From Hyphomicrobium zavarzinii ATCC 27496 (GTDB lineage: Bacteria; Pseudomonadota; Alphaproteobacteria; Rhizobiales; Hyphomicrobiaceae): 64,000 bases of DNA. This document shows positions 27,464 through 38,200 of this stretch, one piece after another. Both the position numbers and the translations under genes were made by a program. Each line of letters begins with the position of its first letter. Positions within the stretch are counted from its first letter, which is position 1. Location: NCBI RefSeq assembly GCF_000383415.1, contig NZ_KB911255.1, positions 480,001 to 544,000 of the forward strand, read 5' to 3'. Below the pieces are notes generated by a model. That model was not told the DNA's origin. It did not search any database and saw only the letters and a program-made list of their open reading frames with translations.

Positions 27464-27999
27464 GCAGGAAACGTCCGCATTATCTGATCGCTTCGATCTG
27501 GCGACGCCTCTATAGCATGCGCAGTGTTCCTCCTTTTGCGGCGAAGGTAAAATATGGTTTATTTGATTGGTTAATTTTTTATCCTGAAAATTGCTCGGAT
27601 TTACCTCGGGCGGGTAGGCACGGCCGAGCCTCGCTGTGCGGACGCCGACCTCGTTTTTCTGTCATAAAACTGTGGCTTAAGCGGGATTTCCATCTGCGGT
27701 GTACGCCGTGATGGCTTTCGCGCTGTTAACCATAGCCGCTCTTCGTCGATCTGCAGTCTGTCTTTTTGGATAGCTTGTCGTATTCAATTAATATCATCTC
27801 GGGCGGGAATGCTTTAAAAAGGGAATAGGTGCTTTGCATCAATATCCAAATCCGTTTTTTGTGCGACTTTTATTGATCTGATGCGAACGGGTGAAATCTG
27901 GCGCGCTTCCTGCAGCCGAGCCCGAAATTGGTGCTTTGCCGTTTCTGTGCGGTCGTATCCGGCAAGGCGCCCGGCCAATTGAGTTGAGACGAGGCAAGT
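27464..27999. promoter_or_regulatory. Divergent intergenic region between WecG-like and PKS genes
   Basis: 536 bp without a supported gene. It is markedly AT-rich for this window, with TTAACCAT at 27727-27734, the reverse-strand sequence TTAACCAATC near 27560-27570, and several A/T runs. GAGACGAGG stands 6 bases before the PKS start and is its ribosome-binding site. Promoters of both flanking genes are expected here. Confidence 0.5.
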
Positions 28000-30900
28000 A
28001 TGTCCGAGAGTGAGAGCGGGGCGTCCCAAAGCGACATCGCGATCGTTGGGATGGCGCTGCGCGTACCCGGTGCCCGTTCAGTCGAGGAGTTTTGGCACAA
28101 TCTCCGGGAAGGTGTGGAGTCCATCGAGACCCGAACGCCGGAGCAACTGCTGCAGGCTGGCGAGAGCCCGGACAATCTTCGCCGTAAGAATTATGTCCCC
28201 CGGACCGCGGAGCTTCGCGGTTTCGAAGGCTTCGATGCCGAGTTCTTTGGGTTCAGCCCGAAGGAAGCGGCGATCATGGACCCGCAGCATCGCCAGTTTC
28301 TGGAATGCGCGTGGGAAGCGCTGGAGGATTCGACGCGCACGCCAGAGCGCATCGCGGGCCCTGTCGGGGTGTTCGCCGGCTGCGGCATGGGCAGCTATTT
28401 CTATTTCAACGTCTGCAGCCATCGCGCCCTGGTCGACAAGACGGGCATGTTCCTGCTTCGTCACACCGGCAACGACAAAGACTTCCTCGCGACGCGCGCG
28501 TCCTATCTTTTCGATCTGCATGGGCCGAGCGTGAACGTGCAGACGGCGTGCTCGACATCGCTCGTCGCCGTGCATTATGCCTGCCAGAGCCTGCTCAGCG
28601 GCGAATGCGAGATGGCGCTCGCGGGTGGCGTCACTATCGAGCTTCCGCAAGGGCGGGGCTATCTTTTCCAGGATGGCGAGATCCTTTCGACGGACGGTCA
28701 TTGCCGGGCCTTCGACCATCGGGCCTCCGGAACCGTGTTCGGAAGCGGCACGGGTGTCGTCGTGCTGCGGCGGCTGGCGGATGCGCTCGCTGACGGCGAT
28801 CCCATCCATGCCGTGATCAAGGCGACGGCGATCAACAACGACGGCGCAAGCAAGGCGGGCTATCTCGCCCCAAGCGTCACGGGGCAGGCCGAGGCCATCG
28901 TCGAAGCGCAGGCGCTGGCGGGTCTCGAGGCGAGCTCCATCGGTTATGTGGAGTGCCACGGCACGGGGACGTATCTCGGCGACCCGATCGAGATCGAAGC
29001 TCTCACTCAGGCGTTCCGCCAGACGACCGACAAGACCGGCTTCTGCCGGGTCGGCTCGGTGAAATCCAACATCGGGCATCTCGATACCGCGGCAGGTGTC
29101 GTCAGTCTCATCAAGGCCGTTCTCTCCGTGAAGCACGGGGAAATCCCGCCGACACTCGGGTTCGAGAAGCCCAATCCGGCCATAAATTTCGCCGCCAGCC
29201 CGTTTGTTGTGAACGACCGGCTGACGCCCTGGACGTCCACTGGCGCCCCGCGCCGCGCGGGCATCAACTCCCTCGGTGTCGGCGGGACGAACGCGCATGT
29301 GATCGTCGAGGAGGCGCCTCTGCGGAAGGTGCCTGCCGCGCGCGCGGATGCAGGCCCGCAGGTTCTGGTTCTCACGGCCAAGAGCCGCAAGGCGCTCGAC
29401 GAGGCCGGTAAGCGGCTCGCGAAGCATCTCGAAGCCAATCCGGATCTCGGGCTGGAGGACGTGGCCCACACGCTGCTCAACGGGCGGCGGCATTTCGAGC
29501 ATCGCAGGGTGGCTGCCGTCGCTGACCGGGCGGATGCGATGGCGCTGCTTGCTCAACCGGACACGCATCGCGTGTTTACACACACGCCCGTCGAGGGAAC
29601 GGCCGAGGCCGTGTTCCTGTTTCCGGGCGGCGGAGCGCAGTATCCGCATATGGCGCGTGCTCTCTATCGTGACGAACCCGCGTTCCGGCGCGTCGTCGAC
29701 GAAGGGCTCTCCTATCTTCCGGCACCTGCCGCGCAAGAGATCCGGGACATCTGGCTTCCGCAGGGTGCGGAGGCGGCCGACGCGGTGGAACGGCTTCTGC
29801 GGCCCTCGCTTCAGCTTCCGGCCATTCTCATCGTGGAGGTTGCGCTGGCGCGCCTCTGGATGAGTTGGGGCGTGAAGCCCGCAGCGCTCATCGGCCATTC
29901 GATGGGCGAGAACGCGGCGGCGTGCGTTGCCGGCGTGCTGAGTTTCGAGCGAGCGGTGAAGCTCGTGCGGTTGCGCGGCGAACTGTTCGACGAGGTTCCG
30001 CCCGGCGGAATGCTGAGCGTGGCGCTTCCCGCCGAGGCGCTGAAGGCGCGGCTGCCCGCCGATCTCGATGTTGCCTCCATCAATGCGCCCGAGCTTTGCG
30101 TCGTGTCGGGCTCGAACGACGCCCTTGATGCTTTCCGTCAGGTGCTCGTCGCTGAAGGAATCGAGGCAAGCCGTATTCCGATCGACATCGCGGCTCATTC
30201 GCGGATGCTGGCGCCGATCCTCGAGCGCTTCCAGGATTTTCTGCGCTCGACGCCTTTGTCCGCGCCCACGATCCCGATCGTGTCCAACCTGACCGGTACC
30301 TGGCTGACGGCGGCCGAAGCCCGCGATCCCGCCTACTGGACGAAGCACCTGCGCTCCACGGTGCGGTTCGGCGACGGCATGGCGCTGCTCGCTGCGCAAC
30401 CGTCGCGCGTTTACATCGAGGTCGGGCCCGGCCGTGTGCTCGGTTCGCTGGCCAAAGCGCAAGGCATTCCGGCCAATCAGGTGATCAACAGCCTTCCTCA
30501 TTCGGAGGAGGCGATCGATGACAATCTGCATTTCCTCACGGCGCTTGGGCGTGCGTGGGCGGTTGGCGTGGCGGTGCCGCTCGAGAAACTTTCGGAAGGG
30601 GCGGATCCCCAGCGGGTCAATCTCCCGACCTATGCGTTCCAGCATCAGAGCTATTTCCTAGAGCGGATCGCGGCCAGCGGCGCAGCGCAGGAGGACGCTT
30701 CGCCTGCCAAGATCGCCGACATGGCGAATTGGGGATGGCAACCGGTTTGGAAGCAATCTTCGCCGAATGTGCGGCTCGATGCGGAACAGGAGGCGTCGTC
30801 GTGGCTTGTGTTCCTGGACGATGGCGGTATTGGCGCGGGGCTCGTCGCCCGGCTTCGTGAACTCGGCCATACGGTGCGCACGGTCACCTTGGGTGATGCC

Positions 30901-33900
30901 TTCGGCGTTACGGCAGCGGGCGACTATGTGCTCTGCCCGGAGCAGGGTCGCGACGGCTATGACGCGCTCGTGAAGGATCTCACGGGCGCGGGCGGCGTCC
31001 CGCAGCGGATCGTGCATCTTTGGCTGGCGACGCACGACGAGAGCTTCCGTCCGGGATCGAGCTTCTTCCATCGCAATCAGGAGCGGGGCTTCTACAGCTT
31101 GTTCTTCCTGGGGCAGGCGCTGTCTGATGCCGGCCATACGCTTCCGACCCACATCACGGTTCTGACCAACGGCATGCAGCGCATCGGCAACGAGTGCCTT
31201 GCCTATCCCGACAAGGCGACGGTGCTGGGTCCCGCGCAGGTGCTTCCCCGCGAGATGCCCAATGTGTCCGTGCGGGTGATCGATATTCCGCTCGCCACCG
31301 GCGGACGTGAGACGTTCGTGCGGCGTCAGCGTGCGCTGCTGGTGAAACGCCTTGCCGCCGCTTTGGATGCGCAGGGCGCGGAAGTCTCGGCGGCGGATCG
31401 CATCTGGGACGACATCCTGGCGGAGCCCTGCAACGAGATCGTCTGCTACCGGAAAGGCCGGCGCTGGACACAGAGTCAGGAGCCGCTTTCTCTCGACAAG
31501 GCCGGGGAAGGCGAGGCCGTGTTCCGCGAGCGCGGCGTCTATCTGATCACGGGCGGCCTCGGTGAGCTTGCAACGGCTTGCGCCGAGGATCTGGCGCGGC
31601 GTTTCAAGGCTCGGCTCGTGCTGGTGGCGCGCACTGCGCTGCCCGACAGCGCGGAGTGGGATGGCTATCTGGCCGCTTACGGCGAGAACGACCGCATCGG
31701 CCGTGCCATTGCCGCGGTTCGCAGGATCGAAGCTGCGGGCGGCGAGGTGGCCGTGGCGCAGGCCGACATCACCAATTCGGAGGCGATGCGCGCCGTCGTC
31801 GAGACGGCGAAAGCCCGTTTTGGCCGTCTCAACGGCGTGCTGCACACGGCCGGCGTCGTGAAGGACGATCTGATCGCCCTCAAGGCTCTCTCCGACATTG
31901 AGGACGTTTTCGCGCCCAAGATCCTCGGCACGCTGGTGCTTGCCGAGGTGCTCAAGAAAGAACCGCTCGACGTGATGGTGCTGTTCTCGTCGACGAGCAC
32001 CGATACGGCTCCGGCCGGTCAGGTCGACTATGTGGCGGCCAACGCGTTCCTCAACGCGTTTGCGGAAAGCCGTGTGGGGTCCAGCGTTCGCACGATCGCC
32101 GTGCATTGGGGCGTGTGGAAGGATGTCGGTCTGGCGGCGCGCGCCATTGCGCAGGCCGAGCAGCAAGATGCCGCGCCGGTTGTGGAAGCGGCGCTTGGGC
32201 CCTTGTTCGACCGGCGCGTGCGCGTATCGGACAAAGAAGAATGGCTCGAGGCGCGTCTCGACAGCACGCGCCATTGGGTGCTGAACGAGCATCGCCTTAA
32301 GAGCGGCCATGCCATCTGGCCGGGCACAGGCTACATCGAGCTGATCGCGGAAGCCCTCTCCGAGCAGCGGATCGAAGGGCCGTTCGAGATCGAGGATCTG
32401 ACGTTCCTCAGGCCCTTGCACGTTCCCGACGACGAACCGCGCACAGCGCGCGTCACGCTCACACCGGAGGCAGACGGCTATCGGATCGCGATCGACAGCG
32501 AGCAGCCCGGAGCAGCGCTCGTGCGTCACGCGGAAGCTATCGTGAGGATCGCGCCTTCCTCCAAGCGACGCGTTATCGATGCCGCCAGGATCGGGGCTGC
32601 CTGCGAGACGAAAGCGCTTGTCGCGGGTGACAAGCCGCATCGTTCGGCGCAGGAAGATCACCTGAGGTTCGGTGCGCGCTGGCAGGTGCTGCGCTCGGCC
32701 TCGTTCGGGCGTGGCGAGGCGCTGGCTCAGCTTGCACTGTCTGACGATTTCGTCACCGATCTCGATCACGGCTATCTGGTTCATCCTGCCTTGCTGGACA
32801 TCGCGACGGGTTACGCCATGAACCTGATCGACGGCTATTCGCCGGCGGCGGGCCTGTGGGTGCCGATGACGTACGGCAAGCTCTGCATCAACGGGGCGCT
32901 GCCTGCCAAGATCTGGAGCCACGCCCGCCTCAACACGTCGAAGGATCTGGGACCGGGCTACGCGACGTTCGACGTCACGATTGCCGACGCCGAGGGGCGT
33001 GTGGTGATCGAGGTCGAAGGCTTCACGATCAAGAAGCTCGCGGCTGGAACCGATCTCTCGGCGTCGCTCTCGAACGAAGGTGAGGCGAAGACGGCCGAGG
33101 CTTCCAAGGGAAGCGATACGGCGGAGCTCTCGCCCGCACTGGCGCGGCTTGCCGCCCAAGTCGATCAAGGCATTCTTCCGGGTGAAGGGTTCGAAGCGCT
33201 TTTGCGCGCAGTCGGCTCCGGTAAGCCGCAGGTGATCGTGAGCTCGATGGATCTTCCGGCGCTGCAGCGGGCTGCCGCGCGGGCCGAGGTTCAGGCGGCG
33301 GCATCTTCTACGACGTTCGAACGGCCGGATCTTGGTGTCGATTTCGTCGAGCCCGGCACGGATATCGAGAAGGCGCTCGCGGGCTTCTGGACCGAGCTCC
33401 TCGGCGTGAAGAAGATCGGCATTCACGACAGCTTCTTCGATCTCGGCGGGCATTCGCTGATCGCGGTTCGCCTGTTCCGCATGATCAAGAAGGCGTTCTC
33501 CGTCGAGTTCCCGATTTCGGTGCTGTTCGAGGCCCCGACGATCGCGCAGTGCGCAGCCCTCATCGAGCAGAGTGGCGTGAAGCCTCAGAGCGATGCCGGT
33601 GCGGATGCAGGAGCGACTGTCACTGCCCTCGAGCGGCCGCGCCTGCTGCACCTGGTGCGGATGGACAGCGGCAAGGATCCCCGGCGCACGCCGTTCTTCC
33701 TGTGCGCGGGCATGTTCGGCAACATTCTCAACCTGCGGCATCTGGCAGTGCAGATCGGGGCAGACCGTCCCGTTTACGGCCTCCAGGCGCGGGGCATCTA
33801 CGGCGGTCAGGCGCCGCACGAGACGTTCGAGGAGATGGCGCGAGACTATCTTGCGGAAGTTCGCACCGTGCAGCCGCATGGTCCCTATCTGCTCGGCGGG

Positions 33901-34491
33901 TTCTCGGGTGGCGGGCTCGTGGCCTACGAGATGGCGCAGCAGCTTCGGGCCGCTGGAGAAGAGGCCGCGATCGTCGTTCTGCTCGATACGCCCTATCCGG
34001 CGAACCCCGTGCTCTCCGCGCAGGACCGCTTGATGATGAAGATGCAGGATGTCGAGAAGGAAGGTCTCTCCTTCTTCAGCAACTGGGTGCGCCGCCGCAT
34101 TGAGTGGGAGCAGCGGAAGGCGCAGGCGCGTGCCGGCGTGCAGCCCAAGTCTGCCGAGCAGTTCCACAACGAGGAGATCGAGGCTGCCTTCCGCCGTGCG
34201 CTTTCGCGCTATCAAGGTGCGGCCTACGACGGGTCCGTTCTGTTGATGCGTCCGAAGCTGCAGGTCGCCTACCGGGTGACCGGCGGGCGCGAGCTCAATC
34301 ACGAGCGCAGCCTGCTGCGTGCAGACAATGGATGGTCGCCTTTCGTTGCGGACCTCGCGATCCACGAGGTTCCGGGCGATCACGACAGCATGGTTCTTGA
34401 GCCGAACGTGCGCGTTCTGGCGAGCCACCTCCGCCAGGAGCTGATGCGGGCCGACCGGAGCCGGACGGTTCAGCAGATCGCGGCCGAGTAG
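28000..34491 (+). CDS. Type I polyketide synthase: KS-AT-KR-DH-ACP-TE
   Basis: 2163 residues. KS about 10-445 with the full triad Cys184 (TACSTSL), His320 (ECHGTGT) and His360 (NIGHL). AT about 545-850 with Ser634 in GHSMGE and the specificity region IDIAAHSRML, neither clearly malonyl nor methylmalonyl. KR about 1180-1390 (YLITGGLGELA, Tyr1344 in VDYVAANAF). DH about 1420-1680 (EHRLKSGHAIWPGTGY, one residue longer than HxxxGxxxxP). ACP with Ser1819 (DLGGHSL). TE with Ser1969 (GFSGGG) and His2128 (PGDHDS). No enoylreductase or methyltransferase was seen. KR precedes DH, which differs from the usual modular order. The enzyme should extend a starter once, reduce and possibly dehydrate it, and release it. 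PKS genes occur in capsule/K-antigen clusters (WcbR, RkpA) as well as in siderophore clusters. Confidence 0.92.
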   Translation: MSESESGASQSDIAIVGMALRVPGARSVEEFWHNLREGVESIETRTPEQLLQAGESPDNLRRKNYVPRTAELRGFEGFDAEFFGFSPKEAAIMDPQHRQFLECAWEALEDSTRTPERIAGPVGVFAGCGMGSYFYFNVCSHRALVDKTGMFLLRHTGNDKDFLATRASYLFDLHGPSVNVQTACSTSLVAVHYACQSLLSGECEMALAGGVTIELPQGRGYLFQDGEILSTDGHCRAFDHRASGTVFGSGTGVVVLRRLADALADGDPIHAVIKATAINNDGASKAGYLAPSVTGQAEAIVEAQALAGLEASSIGYVECHGTGTYLGDPIEIEALTQAFRQTTDKTGFCRVGSVKSNIGHLDTAAGVVSLIKAVLSVKHGEIPPTLGFEKPNPAINFAASPFVVNDRLTPWTSTGAPRRAGINSLGVGGTNAHVIVEEAPLRKVPAARADAGPQVLVLTAKSRKALDEAGKRLAKHLEANPDLGLEDVAHTLLNGRRHFEHRRVAAVADRADAMALLAQPDTHRVFTHTPVEGTAEAVFLFPGGGAQYPHMARALYRDEPAFRRVVDEGLSYLPAPAAQEIRDIWLPQGAEAADAVERLLRPSLQLPAILIVEVALARLWMSWGVKPAALIGHSMGENAAACVAGVLSFERAVKLVRLRGELFDEVPPGGMLSVALPAEALKARLPADLDVASINAPELCVVSGSNDALDAFRQVLVAEGIEASRIPIDIAAHSRMLAPILERFQDFLRSTPLSAPTIPIVSNLTGTWLTAAEARDPAYWTKHLRSTVRFGDGMALLAAQPSRVYIEVGPGRVLGSLAKAQGIPANQVINSLPHSEEAIDDNLHFLTALGRAWAVGVAVPLEKLSEGADPQRVNLPTYAFQHQSYFLERIAASGAAQEDASPAKIADMANWGWQPVWKQSSPNVRLDAEQEASSWLVFLDDGGIGAGLVARLRELGHTVRTVTLGDAFGVTAAGDYVLCPEQGRDGYDALVKDLTGAGGVPQRIVHLWLATHDESFRPGSSFFHRNQERGFYSLFFLGQALSDAGHTLPTHITVLTNGMQRIGNECLAYPDKATVLGPAQVLPREMPNVSVRVIDIPLATGGRETFVRRQRALLVKRLAAALDAQGAEVSAADRIWDDILAEPCNEIVCYRKGRRWTQSQEPLSLDKAGEGEAVFRERGVYLITGGLGELATACAEDLARRFKARLVLVARTALPDSAEWDGYLAAYGENDRIGRAIAAVRRIEAAGGEVAVAQADITNSEAMRAVVETAKARFGRLNGVLHTAGVVKDDLIALKALSDIEDVFAPKILGTLVLAEVLKKEPLDVMVLFSSTSTDTAPAGQVDYVAANAFLNAFAESRVGSSVRTIAVHWGVWKDVGLAARAIAQAEQQDAAPVVEAALGPLFDRRVRVSDKEEWLEARLDSTRHWVLNEHRLKSGHAIWPGTGYIELIAEALSEQRIEGPFEIEDLTFLRPLHVPDDEPRTARVTLTPEADGYRIAIDSEQPGAALVRHAEAIVRIAPSSKRRVIDAARIGAACETKALVAGDKPHRSAQEDHLRFGARWQVLRSASFGRGEALAQLALSDDFVTDLDHGYLVHPALLDIATGYAMNLIDGYSPAAGLWVPMTYGKLCINGALPAKIWSHARLNTSKDLGPGYATFDVTIADAEGRVVIEVEGFTIKKLAAGTDLSASLSNEGEAKTAEASKGSDTAELSPALARLAAQVDQGILPGEGFEALLRAVGSGKPQVIVSSMDLPALQRAAARAEVQAAASSTTFERPDLGVDFVEPGTDIEKALAGFWTELLGVKKIGIHDSFFDLGGHSLIAVRLFRMIKKAFSVEFPISVLFEAPTIAQCAALIEQSGVKPQSDAGADAGATVTALERPRLLHLVRMDSGKDPRRTPFFLCAGMFGNILNLRHLAVQIGADRPVYGLQARGIYGGQAPHETFEEMARDYLAEVRTVQPHGPYLLGGFSGGGLVAYEMAQQLRAAGEEAAIVVLLDTPYPANPVLSAQDRLMMKMQDVEKEGLSFFSNWVRRRIEWEQRKAQARAGVQPKSAEQFHNEEIEAAFRRALSRYQGAAYDGSVLLMRPKLQVAYRVTGGRELNHERSLLRADNGWSPFVADLAIHEVPGDHDSMVLEPNVRVLASHLRQELMRADRSRTVQQIAAE

Positions 34492-34502
34492 CGAACAGAC
34501 GT

Positions 34503-34528
34503 CACCGCCGCATTCACGTGCGGCGGTG
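34503..34528. terminator. Hairpin between convergent PKS and PPTase genes
   Basis: Perfect 10-base arms (34503-34512 and 34519-34528) around a 6-base loop, placed between two convergent stops. There is no T-run on either side, so it may act in both directions with low strength. Confidence 0.6.
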
Positions 34529-34555
34529 CCTCACCCCTGCTTCAGCAACACAGAT

Positions 34556-35212
34556 TCAGCAATAGAGAGCTATGGCGCTCGCGAGTAGGCCGTTGGCCAC
34601 GCGTATGCGGCCGCGGGCGGTGTGGCCGCGCGGAAACTCGCCGGCGTCGCGCTCGAATGTGGCCTTGAAAGTCTCCGCGCGGAGATCGATCTCGATTGAG
34701 AGGTCTTCGAATTCGAGCATTTCCCGCGTCACCGGGAACTGGCACTTGAACGTGCATTCCTTGGCGCTGAAGAGGGCGCGGGCGAGGAGATCTCGCTCGT
34801 TTCGCGCGGCCGATTGCAGCCACGCAATTTCCTCGGCCCGGCCGATCGTTTCCAGGACGCCTGGAGGCAACGTCTCGGCCGGTTCCAGGTCGATGCCAAT
34901 GGCGCGCACACCGTCGTCCGCGCGCCCGACCGCCACGGCGCAATGGCAATCCGTGTGCGTGATGCTGCCGACGTAGCCTGCCGGCCAGAGCGGCATTCGA
35001 TCGGGGCCTGGGAGAAGGGGCTTTCTAGGAGCGCCGAGCTTTGCAAGCGCGTCATGGGCTGCATTTCGCCCTGCCAGAAACTCACGCCTGCGCTTCGCCA
35101 CAGCAGGGGCGACGGCTGCTTGCTCCTCGGGAAAGGATGCGGCGAGGCCGTCCCCGATCGCACGTTCGACGATCGCGATGCGTGGGTCGAGGAGGCCCGC
35201 GAAGATGCTCAC
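34556..35212 (-). CDS. 4'-phosphopantetheinyl transferase, EntD/Sfp type
   Basis: 218 residues. RRREFLAGRNAAHDAL (41-56), GYVGSITHTDCHCAVAVG (79-96), GIDLEPAE (106-113; Asp108 and Glu110 as Mg ligands) and LFSAKECTFKCQFP (147-160) are the EntD-type blocks. It should activate the carrier domains of the three megasynthases (Ser662, Ser1724, Ser1819 and the carrier of the neighbouring synthetase). Its start overlaps the stop of that synthetase by 4 bases (ATGA), so the two are translationally coupled. Confidence 0.92.
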   Translation of the reverse strand: MSIFAGLLDPRIAIVERAIGDGLAASFPEEQAAVAPAVAKRRREFLAGRNAAHDALAKLGAPRKPLLPGPDRMPLWPAGYVGSITHTDCHCAVAVGRADDGVRAIGIDLEPAETLPPGVLETIGRAEEIAWLQSAARNERDLLARALFSAKECTFKCQFPVTREMLEFEDLSIEIDLRAETFKATFERDAGEFPRGHTARGRIRVANGLLASAIALYC

Positions 35213-38200
35213 GATACGCCGCGTGTCCGCTCCGGCACGGCCCGGCGTCCCAGCATGGCCTGGCGACGTGCGGCGGCGCGATCAGCAACCTGGCTCAGGT
35301 GCTTTCCGGCCTGTCCGCGATCCTGGATGTGTCCCGCAAGACCGGCCACTGTCGGGAAGCGATAGATGTCGGTGATGGTGAGCTCGGGCGCGATGCTGGC
35401 CTTGAGGTCGCGGTGAAGCTGGACGGCCAGCAGCGAGTGGCCGCCAAGCGTGAAGAAGTTGTCGAACGCACCGACCCGTTCCACGCCGAGCAGCTTCTTG
35501 AAGGCATCCGACAGGCGGAGCTGCAAGTCGTTCGTCGGGGCGATGTACTCGACGGGAGCCTTCGTGCGGCAGGCTTCCTCGGGGCGGGGCAGAGCCTTGC
35601 GGTCCACTTTCGCGTTAGGGGTCAGCGGGAACGATTGCATGGTGACGAAGTGCGCCGGCACCATGAAGTCCGGTAGCGCATGACGCACGTGAGCCTTCAA
35701 TTCCGCATCCGGCACGGGCTCGCGCTCGTAGCGCACGTACGCGACGATGCGCACGTCGTTCGCTTCGTCCTCTCTCGCCATTACAACTGCTTCGGCGACG
35801 GCGGGGTGGAGACCGATACGCGCTTCGATCTCACCGAGCTCGATGCGATAGCCGCGCACCTTGACCTGATGATCCGCGCGGCCGAGGAAGTGTATCTCGC
35901 CATCCTCGCCGATGCGCACGAGATCGCCCGTGCGATAGACGCGCTCGCCTGGGACGAACGGATTTTCGAGGAAGCGCTCGCGGGTGAGGTCGTCACGGCC
36001 GAGATAGCCGCGGGTGACGCCGTCGCCGCCGATGTGGAGCTCGCCCGGGACGCCCGGCGGAACGAGCCGGCGCGCGTCGTCGAGAATGTAGAGCTGCGTG
36101 TTGGCGATGGGCGTTCCGAGCGGCACGGCGCCGCTGCCCGCAGCGGTGGCCGGTCCCGTCGAGGACCAGATGGTGGTTTCGGTGGGGCCGTACATGTTCT
36201 CGACCGTGGCGGCGGTGGTTTTCCTCAGGTCGTTGAGGAGCGCAGGCTGAAGCGCTTCGCCGCCGATGAACAGGTGGCGGATGGACTGAAGCGCGGCGCG
36301 ATCCTCGTCGCTCATGAGGATCATGGCGGCCATGGACGGCGTGCACTGCATATGGGTAACGCCGTGGCGGCGCACGAGGGCGGCGAGGCTGCCGTGCTCG
36401 CCCATGTCGACGATGGAGTTGCCCTGGGCGTGAACCGCGCCCACGACTTCGGCGAGAGGCTCCAGTGCCTGCAGAGCCACTTCCGTCGAGACGCCGAAGT
36501 CGATGAGGCACGCAATCTCGTTGACGCCGATCGCCTTGAGCTGCTCGGTGCGCGCCATGGCGTCGTCGAAGGTGCCGAAGAGGCCGCTATCGTCAAAGTA
36601 GCGCAGGAACGCGAACTCGATGATGGCATCGACCTCCTCGGGATCGAGGGTCTGGAGATCGATGTCCATGGGCTGTGTGACGCCCTTGGGCTTCTTGAAG
36701 GCGGGGAAGGCCCAGGCATACTGCTTTATCAGCGCCGCTGCGCTTCTGAGATAAGCCTTCATCGGCTCACGGGCGGCCGCGCGCACTTCTTCCCTGTCGT
36801 GCCCGATCAAGGTGTGCAGCATCAGCGTGACGGTGTAATCGGCTGGATTGCGTCCGGTCTCGGCGAGCGTTTCACGGTAGATGCGGATCTTGTCCGCGAC
36901 CTCGTCGATGGATTGGCCGAGAAGATGTGTGAGCACATTGGCGCCGAGGCGGGCTGCTTCGCGGTAGGTGTCCGGATTGCCGGCCGTCGTCACCCAGATC
37001 GGCAGCTCCTTGCTGACCGGGCGAGGCTGGGTGAGCACGTTCACCTGCTTGCCGCCGGGAGCGTCGAACTGCACGGCCTCGCCGCGCCAGAGACGTCGCA
37101 CGGCGTCGATGTCGCGCAGCATGGCGCTCTTGTTGTTGGGCGGCGCGTTTTCCGGGCGCAGCAGGAAGTCCTCGGGCATCCAGCCCGACGCGAACGCGAT
37201 GCCCGCGCGGCCGTTGCTGATGTTGTCGATGACCGCCCATTCCTCGGCCACGCGCGCGGGGTGATGCAGCGGCAGCACGCAACTGCCGGCGCGGATGTCG
37301 AGGTTGCGGGTGACGGCCGCGACGGCCGCACCGGTTACTGACGGGTTGGGGTAGGGGCCGCCGAAGGCGTGGAAGTGCCGCTCCGGTGTCCACACGGCGC
37401 GGAAGCCGCGTGTGTCGGCATAGCGCGCGCCCTTGAGCAGGAGCTGATATTTCCGCGGCCCCGCTCCATCGTCGTTGCCCCAGAAGTAGAGGCTGAAATC
37501 CATAGGTGCGTGGGCGCCTTGCCGCCGCTTCGCGGTCGTGGCGGCCCGTTGCTGGCTCGTGTGGACGACAACCGCAAAGCCGTTGGCCAGCGTCCAGAAC
37601 AGCTCGAGCACCGAGATGTCGAACGAGAGGCTGGTTACAGCCAGCCAAACGGGCTGCGTGTCTGCCGCGCGCGGAATGCGATCGTCCATTCCGGCGAAGA
37701 AGTTCACGACGTTCCTGTGCTCGACCATCACGCCCTTGGGACGCCCGGTCGATCCAGAGGTGTAGATCACATAGGCGAGGTTCGCGGAGGTTGTTTCGGT
37801 CTGCGGGGCCGATGCGGCGGCGCTCGCCTTGGAAGCTGCCTCCTCGACCGACAGCACATGGACGGCGCTGGTGCCAACCGGCGGCTGGAGGCCCTTCTCC
37901 GTGAGGACGATGGAGAGGCCGCTGTCCTCGATCATGAGGGCGATGCGGTCCTTCGGATAGATGGGATCGAGCGGAACGTACGCGCCGCCTGCCTTGAGGA
38001 TCGCGAGCGCGCCGACGACGAGGTCGCACGACCGGTGTACGTAGAGGCCGACGAGCGTATCCGGCTTCACGCCGAGGGAAACGAGCGTCTCTGCAACGCG
38101 GTTGGCTCGTGCATCGAGATCGCGGTAGGTCAGTTTCTCATCCTCGCAGATGAGGGCTGTCGCGTCGGGCGTGCGCGCTGCTTGCTGTTCGATCAGGCGA

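Noticed and set aside
28078-30645. An 855-codon open frame antisense to the KS-AT part of the PKS
   Set aside because: Same reason: third-position GC bias leaves the antisense frame open, and no recognisable motif is present.
30658-34428. A 1256-codon open frame antisense to the PKS gene
   Set aside because: It is a mirror of a GC-rich gene, shows Arg/His-rich low-logic composition, has no domain, and the opposite strand has a clear domain series.
35680-37341. A 553-codon plus-strand frame opposite the synthetase's LLM and A domains
   Set aside because: Antisense shadow without motifs.
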